NCBI GenBank assembly: GCA_025456165.1
Contig: JALOLI010000116.1
Location: 1 to 5,029 of the forward strand
Direction: 5' to 3'
Origin: Acidimicrobiia bacterium
GTDB lineage: Bacteria; Actinomycetota; Acidimicrobiia; UBA5794; UBA11373
Length of the DNA: 5,029 nucleotides
Shown: positions 1 through 5,029 of the stretch, in pieces
How the letters are laid out: the number at the start of each line of letters is the position of its first letter
Numbering within the stretch: position 1 is the first letter of the stretch
The notes under the pieces: model-generated
Told to the model about the DNA's origin: nothing
Seen by the model: only the letters and a program-made list of their open reading frames with translations
Database searches by the model: none
Made by a program: the position numbers and the translations under genes

Positions 1-1142
1 CCGGCCCGAGCATCGTGTGGGCCGCCAAGGTCGGAGTGCAAGGGTGGCTCAACAACCCGGTGATCGTGGGCGGCACGGTGTACGTGGCCAGCGCCGGCGA
101 CGTCCAGTTCCAGTCCGATGCGGCCGACGGGGTGTACGCCATCGACCTGGGCGCCGGCACCCGGCGCTGGTTCTTCCGCGGTTCGTTCGACGTCAACGGG
201 GTGGCCGCCAACGAGGACATCGTGGTGGCTACCGGGGACGAAGGCCTGGTCTGGGGCATCGATGCCGAGGAGGGCCTGGCCCTGTGGACCGCCAACCTCG
301 GGGTCGCCGTCTTCACCAACCCGCTGCTCCTCGAGGATGTGGTGGTGGTGGGCGACGCCTCGGGCACGGTGAGCGCCTTCGACCTGGAAACCGGGCAGCG
401 GCAGTGGCGGACCACCGTGACCGGGGCGATCCGCGGCGGCGCCGCCTACGACGGGGAGCAGCTCTATGTGGTGGGCGAAGGGCGCGAGGTGGCAGCCCTC
501 GACCCGGCCGGTCGCGTGCTGTGGCGCCAGACGATCGAGCCGCGCAGCGGCGAGGGCGGCAACCTGAAGGTCTTTGCCGCCCCCGTCGTCGCCGGAGACC
601 TGGTGGTGATCTCGCTGGTCCGAGAGGCGGTGTTCTCCGAGCCCGGCCTGGTGGCCCTCGACCGCCAGACGGGAGAGGTCGCCTGGTGGGCCACCGACGC
701 CGCCGGCATCAAGTCGGAATGGGGCAGCGTGCGGTCGTCGCCGGCCGTGGTGGGGAACCTGCTCGTCTATGGGGAGGGTTACTCGAACAGCCTGGTGGCG
801 GTGGGGGCGGACGACGGCGAGACCCGGTGGGCGGCCGAGACGGGACCGCTCTGCTACCCGCACTGGTCGTCGCCGGCGGTGGTCTCCGGCCAGGTCTATC
901 TGCCCCGCTTCGACGGGGCCCTTTATGCCGTGGACCTGGGCACCCAGACCCTGGCCTGGTCGATCTACCTGGGCCAGAAGGACCGCGACGGCGTCTTTCC
1001 CCCCGACTTCGACGCCAGCTTCTGCGAGTGGCAGCCTCGCACGGGGGCCTCGATCCTCGCTTCCCCGGCGGTGGCAGCCAACGGGGTGGTGGTGGTGGGC
1101 ACCCTGGAGGGCTACCTCTTCGCCATCGGCGACACGGGGTAG
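1..1142 (+). CDS. PQQ-like beta-propeller repeat protein, 5'-truncated by window edge
   Basis: The reading frame is open from the first complete codon at base 3 to a TAG at 1140-1142. A GTG at 15 could be read as a start, but the frame continues upstream (residues GPSIVW) and there is no ribosome binding site, so the true start lies outside. Counting from GTG 15, the 375 residues are built of about eight repeats of the quinoprotein/BamB type: a strand such as SPAVV or NPVIV, a strand VYVAS-like, then AxD.xTGxxxW. Examples lie near residues 14-57, 60-96, 99-137, 139-176, 185-228, 239-278, 283-322 and 347-375. The last repeat ends without the usual TGxxxW strand, while the visible N-terminus supplies IVWAAKVG; the ring is probably closed by joining the two ends. 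Cys280 and Cys337 could form a disulfide, which fits an exported protein. No dehydrogenase or enzymatic motif is visible, so a binding or scaffold role is likelier than catalysis. Any signal peptide or extra N-terminal domain is unseen. Confidence 0.88.
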   Translation, partial: GPSIVWAAKVGVQGWLNNPVIVGGTVYVASAGDVQFQSDAADGVYAIDLGAGTRRWFFRGSFDVNGVAANEDIVVATGDEGLVWGIDAEEGLALWTANLGVAVFTNPLLLEDVVVVGDASGTVSAFDLETGQRQWRTTVTGAIRGGAAYDGEQLYVVGEGREVAALDPAGRVLWRQTIEPRSGEGGNLKVFAAPVVAGDLVVISLVREAVFSEPGLVALDRQTGEVAWWATDAAGIKSEWGSVRSSPAVVGNLLVYGEGYSNSLVAVGADDGETRWAAETGPLCYPHWSSPAVVSGQVYLPRFDGALYAVDLGTQTLAWSIYLGQKDRDGVFPPDFDASFCEWQPRTGASILASPAVAANGVVVVGTLEGYLFAIGDTG

Positions 1143-1145
1143 CCG

Positions 1146-1184
1146 CCCGGCGAACGAACCAGGGTCTCACCCGTTCGAGCCGGG
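1146..1184 (+). terminator. Candidate hairpin terminator after the propeller gene
   Basis: CCCGGCGAACG (1146-1156) can pair with CGTTCG (1172-1177) and CCGGG (1180-1184), an 11-bp stem with a 2-base bulge and a 15-base loop. A rival fold pairs GAAC 1156-1159 with GTTC 1173-1176 and GGGT 1162-1165 with ACCC 1169-1172. It starts four bases after the stop codon. There is no T-run after it, so it is not a classical intrinsic terminator, although T-poor hairpins are commonly proposed in GC-rich actinobacteria. Its right arm overlaps the expected -35 region of the next promoter, so a regulatory role is also possible. Confidence 0.4.
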
Positions 1185-1201
1185 GGTCGATGGTCTAGGC
1201 T
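1174..1201 (+). promoter_or_regulatory. Probable leaderless promoter of the PKD lipoprotein gene
   Basis: TAGGCT at 1196-1201 fits the TAnnnT -10 pattern and sits at -12 to -7 relative to the A of ATG 1208, so transcription would start at or next to the start codon. A weak -35 candidate TTCGAG (1174-1179) lies 16 bases upstream. The only purine-rich run, AGGAA at 1203-1207, directly touches the ATG and is too close to serve as a normal Shine-Dalgarno. The second gene cluster in the window shows the same CTAGnnT box at nearly the same distance. Confidence 0.5.
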
Positions 1202-1207
1202 CAGGAA

Positions 1208-3409
1208 ATGGCGACGCCCACCGTGCGCCCCCTCGTCTGCCTGCTGGTCGTCCTCCTCGCCGCCTGCAGCCAGTCGTCCGACCCCCTGGACACGACGCTG
1301 CCCGGGACTGCGGTCGAGATCGGCCCCATCGGCGGGAGCGCCGGCCTCGCCGAGGGCCTCGTCGTCGAGGCGGTCGCCGGCACCTTCGGGTCGCCGGCCT
1401 CCTTCGCGGTCACCCCCGGCGGCACGGCTCCGCTGCCGGCGGGCGCCACCGCCGTCGGTGCGGCGGTCACCCTGTCCGCCTCAGTCGATCTCGCCGCCCC
1501 GCTCATCGTCGGTCTGCCCATCCCGGCGGGCACAGCCACCGACGACCTGATGATGCTGCACACCGACGATGCCGGGGAGCAGCAGCTGCTCGGGGGCTGG
1601 GTGGAGGACGGCACCTACTTCGCCGCCACCCCCGGGCTCTCGCAGTTCCAACTGGTCCGCCATCTCCTGAGCGGGGAGCTGGCTTCCCTGGCGGCTCAGC
1701 ATCCGACGACGGGCGGGCTGCTGCTGCCGCCATCGATCTCGCCTGGCATCAGCAGCACGGAGCCGGGGTTCGACACCGAATGGACCCTCCTCTCCCGGGG
1801 ACTGATCGACAGCCCGGCTCACCGCAGCGTTCGCGTCATCGGCCCGGGCGAAGTGGCCGTCGGGCAGACCACTTCGTTCACCGCCGTCGACTTCGACTCC
1901 ATCGCCGGGCAGCTGGTGGATTACTCCTGGCAAGTGCACGGTGAGGGCCTGGCCATCGTCGACACCGTCCCCGGCGGGGGCGTGCTGGCCGAGGCCACCG
2001 GGGTGGGACGGGCCCTGCTCACCGTTGAAGCCACCGATCCCGTCACCGGGGCGACGGCTTTCGGCTCGCGACGGGTGTTCGCGGTCGAGGAGACCACGTT
2101 CACCATCGTTGCCCTGCCCTCCCGCTCCCTCTGCTTCTATCTCAGCCATGAGCCTTCGGTCACCGCAACGGCAGTCGGGGGGACGCCGCCGTACCGCTGG
2201 ACCTGGACGTGGAGCGACGGGGTGTCCGGGACGCAGGAAGGGGAGAGCCTCAGCATCGGGCACGATCGCATCAAGAGCGACATCGTCCTGGAGATGAAGG
2301 TGACCGATGCCACCGGCCTGGAGGCGCAGGCCTCGGTGGCAGTGCGCGGCCTGCCCGGAGAGAGCATCACCGGCGCTGCTCTCCTTTCGGGCCCCTTCAC
2401 CGGCACCGTCGGCGAGGGACTGGCCTACCGCATCCTGACCTGGGAGGCCGAGGCCTTCCGGCTGCCCCTGGAGGTGACGATTGCCGGAGCGGCCGGCACC
2501 CTCGCCGTAGAAGGCGAGACGGCCCGGGTCACCTTCCTCGAGCCCGGCTGGGGCCTCATCCACCTGTGGAGCAACCGCGACGGAGTGGCGCCGGCACAGC
2601 ACAAACTCATCTGGACCGCCCTGGTGCGGATCACCGGTGATCCCCCGCCGGCCGAAGCCCGTTTCGCCATCGCGCCCGCCGAGGCCGGTGTGGGAAGCCC
2701 GGTGTCCTTCCGGATCGAGACACGAGGGGGCGTGATCGCCGGCCTCCAGGAGAGCGACCGGTTCTACGCGGCCGAGATCGACTTCGGCGATGGGACCGTC
2801 CAGCCTGTCCCCATCCCGGCCACGACTGCCCTCGAATGGTCGGGGGCCGACGCGGAGCACGCCTGGGCCCAGGCCGGCACCTACACCGTAACCCTCACCG
2901 TCATCACGCCCGACGGGCAGACGGCGGAAGCGACCGCCGAGGTCGAAGTAACCGGAGAGCAGCGCGCCGTCGGGGAGTTCCAACTCGCCGCGATCGACGG
3001 ACTGGAGATCATCGAGAACCGCGTGGTGCTCATCATCAGTGGGGACCAGGTCGCGATCCAGCGCTTCCAGTTCCACACCGTGTATCAGGTCATGCGGTTC
3101 GAGATCGGGGCGGGCGGGGAGACGGTGTCCGTCCCCACCGACTGCACCCAGGAGTCCGAGATGCTCCTGCAGTCAGCGGAACTCACTCTGGACCCCGCCG
3201 ACGGCCGCATCGGCGGCACGGTCACCGTGCGCGACCTCATGGAAATGGCGGGGCCCGACTGCCCCTTCGGGGGCGGCAGCCGCGACGTCATCCGCGAGGG
3301 CGCGGTCGAAGGCACCCTCGTCGGCGGGGTGATCACCCTCACGCTGAGGTTCCCCACCATCCCCGAAGCGGCCGAGGCCGCCTACCAGATCGTCGCCAAC
3401 GTGCGCTGA
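1208..3409 (+). CDS. Secreted lipoprotein with ZU5-like, Ig-like and PKD domains
   Basis: This is a 733-residue protein. Residues 1-20 are a lipoprotein signal: Arg7, a hydrophobic stretch 9-19 and the lipobox LAAC with Cys20 as the lipidated residue, so the mature protein should be anchored on the outer face of the membrane. Residues about 38-151 resemble the ZU5-like modules of bacterial lipoproteins (IGGSAG start, a central beta-rich part, and a GLSQFQLV end). After a linker come three Ig/PKD-like beta modules near 207-293, 297-380 (GGTPPYRW then WSDG) and 386-475. A clear PKD domain follows at about 484-583, with DFGDGT at 525-530 and HAWAQAGTYTVTLTV at 551-565. Residues 585-733 form a beta-rich C-terminal domain with Cys646 and Cys685 that I do not recognise. 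ATG 1208 is chosen because it gives a full signal peptide and fits the -10 box. The protein probably binds or presents something outside the cell (PKD and Ig modules usually mediate protein or carbohydrate contacts). No catalytic motif is visible. Confidence 0.85.
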   Translation: MATPTVRPLVCLLVVLLAACSQSSDPLDTTLPGTAVEIGPIGGSAGLAEGLVVEAVAGTFGSPASFAVTPGGTAPLPAGATAVGAAVTLSASVDLAAPLIVGLPIPAGTATDDLMMLHTDDAGEQQLLGGWVEDGTYFAATPGLSQFQLVRHLLSGELASLAAQHPTTGGLLLPPSISPGISSTEPGFDTEWTLLSRGLIDSPAHRSVRVIGPGEVAVGQTTSFTAVDFDSIAGQLVDYSWQVHGEGLAIVDTVPGGGVLAEATGVGRALLTVEATDPVTGATAFGSRRVFAVEETTFTIVALPSRSLCFYLSHEPSVTATAVGGTPPYRWTWTWSDGVSGTQEGESLSIGHDRIKSDIVLEMKVTDATGLEAQASVAVRGLPGESITGAALLSGPFTGTVGEGLAYRILTWEAEAFRLPLEVTIAGAAGTLAVEGETARVTFLEPGWGLIHLWSNRDGVAPAQHKLIWTALVRITGDPPPAEARFAIAPAEAGVGSPVSFRIETRGGVIAGLQESDRFYAAEIDFGDGTVQPVPIPATTALEWSGADAEHAWAQAGTYTVTLTVITPDGQTAEATAEVEVTGEQRAVGEFQLAAIDGLEIIENRVVLIISGDQVAIQRFQFHTVYQVMRFEIGAGGETVSVPTDCTQESEMLLQSAELTLDPADGRIGGTVTVRDLMEMAGPDCPFGGGSRDVIREGAVEGTLVGGVITLTLRFPTIPEAAEAAYQIVANVR

Positions 3410-3410
3410 A

Positions 3411-3437
3411 AGGGAGTGCGCCCATAGGACACTCCCT
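3411..3437 (+). terminator. Hairpin terminator candidate after the lipoprotein gene
   Basis: AGGGAGTG (3411-3418) and CACTCCCT (3430-3437) form a perfect 8-bp inverted repeat around an 11-base loop, in which CC 3422-3423 and GG 3427-3428 could pair further. It begins one base after the TGA stop (3407-3409) and precedes the next promoter, the expected place for a terminator. It lacks a T-tract, so termination efficiency is uncertain; a 3'-end stabilising stem is the alternative. Confidence 0.55.
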
Positions 3438-3486
3438 GCAGCCCAACCCCCGGACGCTCCTGCCTTCCGGCCTAGTGTGCAGCCCA
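3437..3486 (+). repeat. 9-bp direct repeat flanking the second promoter
   Basis: TGCAGCCCA occurs at 3437-3445 and again at 3478-3486, 41 bases apart. The second copy ends on the A of the MBL gene's ATG and overlaps the last base of the -10 box; the first touches the upstream hairpin. Spacing near four helical turns would allow a regulator to bind both on one face. A chance repeat is quite possible in such GC-rich sequence. Confidence 0.3.
3451..3478 (+). promoter_or_regulatory. Probable leaderless promoter of the hydrolase pair
   Basis: TAGTGT at 3473-3478 fits TAnnnT and lies seven bases before ATG 3486. A weak -35 candidate CGGACG (3451-3456, sharing only GAC with the consensus) is 16 bases upstream. 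There is no purine-rich ribosome binding site in front of the ATG (GCAGCCC only). This decides the start: the in-frame GTG at 3477 lies inside the -10 box and so cannot be the first codon of a transcript made from it. Confidence 0.5.
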
Positions 3487-4301
3487 TGCCCGACCCCTAC
3501 GACTGGATCGAACTCGGCGACCGCGTCTTCTCGAAGCGCTACGAGTCGCTCGACCTGAACATCGGGGCGGTGCTCTGCGGTGATGGAGTGCTGGTGATCG
3601 ACACCCGCGCCCACCACGGCCAGGCCCGCGACCTCCTCGCCGACCTCGGCCGCATAACCCCGAACCCGGTGCGCTGGGTGGTCAACACCCACCACCACTG
3701 GGACCACACCTTCGGCAACGCCGTGTTCCTGCCGGCCCCCATCTGGGGCCACGAGCGCTGCGCCCTGGCCCTGCGCCTGCGCGGCGAGCGCATGCGGCAG
3801 GAGGTCAAGGAATGGGCCCCGGCCTACGCCCACCTCTTCGATGATGTGGTGATCACTCCGCCCGACCACACCTTCGAGGCGTCCGCCACCCTGGCCCTGG
3901 CCGGGCGCACGATCGTGCTCCAGTACCTCGGCCGGGGCCACACCGACAACGACATCGTGGCCGCCGTGCCCGACGCCGGGGTCCTGTTCGCCGGCGACCT
4001 GGTCGAGGAGAGCGGCCCGCCCGCCTTCCACGACGCCTTCCCGCTGGAGTGGCCCGACACCCTGTCCGGGCTGCTGCCCCTGGTGTCGGGGCCGCTCGTC
4101 CCGGGCCACGGCGGGGTTGTAGATCGGGCCTTCCTCGCCGCCCAGCAGCAGGATCTCTTCGAGGTGGCCCGACTGGCCGTCACGGGCCACGCCGCCGGCA
4201 TGACGGCGCAGCAGGCGGCGGCTGCCGGAGGCCCCTACCCCGCCGATGTGCTCGAGACGGCCTTCGGACGGGTCTGGCCCGGTCTGGAGTTGGGCGGGTG
4301 A
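3486..4301 (+). CDS. MBL-fold metallo-hydrolase
   Basis: The 271-residue product has the full metallo-beta-lactamase superfamily signature. HHHWDH at 69-74 gives the HxHxDH set (His69, His71, Asp73, His74). GRGHTDND at 149-156 gives His152, GDL gives Asp171 as the bridging ligand, and PGHGG gives His208. By family knowledge this is a binuclear metal site, usually zinc, that activates water to hydrolyse esters, thioesters, lactones or similar bonds. Residues 24-40 (NIGAVLCGDGVLVIDT) are the usual first beta strands of the fold. The insert between the HxHxDH motif and His152 (about 91-130) is helical and Arg-rich and would form the substrate pocket. No signal peptide is visible, so it is probably cytoplasmic; this and the lack of diagnostic class B features argue against calling it a secreted beta-lactamase. 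Length is typical for the family. It overlaps the following alpha/beta hydrolase gene by 4 bases, so the two are likely co-translated. The exact substrate cannot be assigned. Confidence 0.9.
   Translation: MPDPYDWIELGDRVFSKRYESLDLNIGAVLCGDGVLVIDTRAHHGQARDLLADLGRITPNPVRWVVNTHHHWDHTFGNAVFLPAPIWGHERCALALRLRGERMRQEVKEWAPAYAHLFDDVVITPPDHTFEASATLALAGRTIVLQYLGRGHTDNDIVAAVPDAGVLFAGDLVEESGPPAFHDAFPLEWPDTLSGLLPLVSGPLVPGHGGVVDRAFLAAQQQDLFEVARLAVTGHAAGMTAQQAAAAGGPYPADVLETAFGRVWPGLELGG
4286..4289 (+). promoter_or_regulatory. Ribosome binding site of the alpha/beta hydrolase gene
   Basis: GGAG lies inside the end of the MBL gene, eight bases before GTG 4298, which supports that codon as the start. An even stronger Shine-Dalgarno-like run, AAGGAGG (4301-4307), follows immediately inside the coding region, but no in-frame ATG, GTG or TTG lies at a usable distance after it. 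Confidence 0.55.
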
Positions 4302-5029
4302 AGGAGGAGGAACCGCCCGCCTGGTTCACCGCGGCCCTGGCCGCGCCGCGCCGCGAAGGCACCGTCGCCGCCGGGGGCTGCCCCATCCACTTCATCGAAT
4401 GGGGGAACCCCGGGGCGCCCGGGCTGCTCCTCATCCACGGCGGTGCCGCGCACGCCGAGTGGTGGTCGTTCCTCGCCCCGTTGCTGGCCGACCGCTGGCA
4501 CACCGTGGCCTTCGACCTCAGCGGGCACGGCGACAGCGGGCGCCGCGAGGTCTACTCGCTCGAGGCCTGGGTCGACGAGGCCCTGGCGCTGGCCGAGGCG
4601 GCCGGCTTCCCCGGCCCCCCGGTGGTGGTGGGCCACAGCATGGGGGGGCTCATAGCCATTCAGGCGGCCCGGGACGCCGGGGAGCGCTTCGCCGGGGTGG
4701 TGCTGGTCGATGCCCCGCTGCGCCGCCCCGACCCCGAGTCGCAAGAGGGCTCCCGAGCCTGGGCCGTCCGCTCCCCGCGGGTCTACCCCACCCGGGCGGA
4801 GGCCCTGGCCCGGTTCCGCCTGCTGCCCGAGCAACCCATCCTCCACCCCTTCCTCGTGGACCACGTCGCCGCCCACTCGGTGCATGAAGTGCCGGGGGGC
4901 TGGACCTGGAAGTTCGACCCGGTCGTCTTCCGCCGACCCCGCCACCCGATGGGGGAGCGGCTGGCCCAGGCGCGCTGCCGCCTGGCCCTGATCCACGGGG
5001 AGCACAGCGCGATCGTCCCCCCCGACGTC
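4298..5029 (+). CDS. Alpha/beta-fold hydrolase, 3'-truncated by window edge
   Basis: Starting at GTG 4298, which shares GTGA with the TGA of the MBL gene, 244 codons are open to the last base; no stop is reached. The N-terminus (KEEEPPAWFTAALAAP) resembles the start of a group of actinobacterial alpha/beta hydrolases, supporting this start. Residues 43-49 (LLLIHGG) are strand 3 and the oxyanion-hole loop. SGHGDSGRR (75-83) follows strand 4. GHSMGG at 112-117 is the nucleophile elbow with Ser114. VLVDAP at 135-140 is the next strand, and WTWKFDP (202-208) lies in the cap region. LIHGEHS (231-237) is the strand before the catalytic acid, with Glu235 as candidate. The catalytic His and the last roughly 40-60 residues would lie beyond the edge. 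Family members act as esterases, lactonases, C-C hydrolases or similar; the substrate is unknown. Coupling to the MBL hydrolase suggests a shared pathway or substrate class. No signal peptide is seen. Confidence 0.9.
   Translation, partial: MKEEEPPAWFTAALAAPRREGTVAAGGCPIHFIEWGNPGAPGLLLIHGGAAHAEWWSFLAPLLADRWHTVAFDLSGHGDSGRREVYSLEAWVDEALALAEAAGFPGPPVVVGHSMGGLIAIQAARDAGERFAGVVLVDAPLRRPDPESQEGSRAWAVRSPRVYPTRAEALARFRLLPEQPILHPFLVDHVAAHSVHEVPGGWTWKFDPVVFRRPRHPMGERLAQARCRLALIHGEHSAIVPPDV

Noticed and set aside
338..352. GTG-repeat runs, also near 1085-1099 and 4620-4631, as possible microsatellites
   Set aside because: They encode Val-rich beta strands in frame with GTG, the preferred GC-rich codon; the runs are short and explained by the proteins.
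1912..1919. GCTGGTGG, identical to the E. coli Chi sequence
   Set aside because: It is a single chance octamer in a coding region, and Chi of E. coli has no established role in actinobacteria.
769..1944. A 391-residue plus-strand frame bridging the propeller and lipoprotein genes
   Set aside because: It runs through two better-supported genes in another frame, crosses the intergenic hairpin and promoter, and its translation is Arg, Pro and Ser-rich filler.
1481..3076. A 531-residue open frame on the minus strand, opposite the lipoprotein gene
   Set aside because: Long antisense frames are expected opposite GC-rich genes because stop codons are rare. Its translation is low in complexity and shows no motif, while the plus strand encodes a lipobox and a PKD domain.
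3477..3479. GTG as an alternative start for the MBL gene, adding three residues
   Set aside because: It lies inside the putative -10 box and has no ribosome binding site; ATG 3486 fits the leaderless arrangement better.
3339..4190. A 283-residue minus-strand open frame opposite the MBL gene
   Set aside because: It lies opposite a gene with a complete metal-binding motif set and shows no domain of its own; it is a compositional shadow.
4235..5005. A 256-residue minus-strand frame and a 213-residue plus-strand frame (4246-4887) at the right end
   Set aside because: Both are shadows of the alpha/beta hydrolase frame from 4298, which carries the HGG and GHSMGG motifs; their own translations are Arg, Gly and Pro-rich without motifs.
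1..5029. Search for tRNA, rRNA, CRISPR arrays, insertion sequence ends, toxin-antitoxin, phage or defence genes
   Set aside because: No repeat array, terminal inverted repeat pair, recombinase motif or structural RNA pattern was seen; coding density and base composition look uniform across the window.

Overview
The window is a gene-dense, GC-rich bacterial chromosome segment with all real genes on the + strand. Third codon positions are almost entirely G or C. Two genes have a TAnnnT -10-like box 6-7 bases before the ATG and no Shine-Dalgarno at normal spacing, which is the leaderless arrangement common in Actinomycetota. That, the codon use and the style of the proteins suggest an actinobacterium, possibly of the Acidimicrobiia. 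The lineage is an inference; there is no marker gene here.

Layout: (a) bases 1-1142 hold the 3' part of a PQQ-like (BamB/quinoprotein-type) beta-propeller gene whose start lies left of the window. (b) Bases 1143-1207 hold an inverted repeat that may be its terminator, followed at once by a probable leaderless promoter. (c) Bases 1208-3409 encode a 733-residue secreted lipoprotein: a lipobox, a ZU5-like region, three Ig-like modules, a clear PKD domain and an unrecognised C-terminal domain. (d) Bases 3410-3485 hold a perfect 8-bp inverted repeat just after the stop codon, then a second probable leaderless promoter. (e) Bases 3486-4301 encode an MBL-fold (metallo-beta-lactamase superfamily) hydrolase with a full metal-ligand set. 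(f) Bases 4298-5029 encode an alpha/beta-fold hydrolase that overlaps the previous gene by 4 bases (GTGA) and runs off the right edge.

The window therefore contains three likely transcription units. The first two encode predicted extracytoplasmic scaffold proteins (propeller and PKD/Ig lipoprotein), probably transcribed separately. The third is a translationally coupled pair of hydrolases without signal peptides, plausibly cytoplasmic enzymes acting on related small ester, thioester or lactone substrates, but the substrate cannot be read from sequence.

I found no tRNA, rRNA, CRISPR array, insertion sequence, phage gene or sign of recent transfer, and no stretch over 300 bases without a gene. 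I do not see strong evidence for a new multi-gene system. The most unfamiliar element is the C-terminal domain and overall architecture of the lipoprotein.
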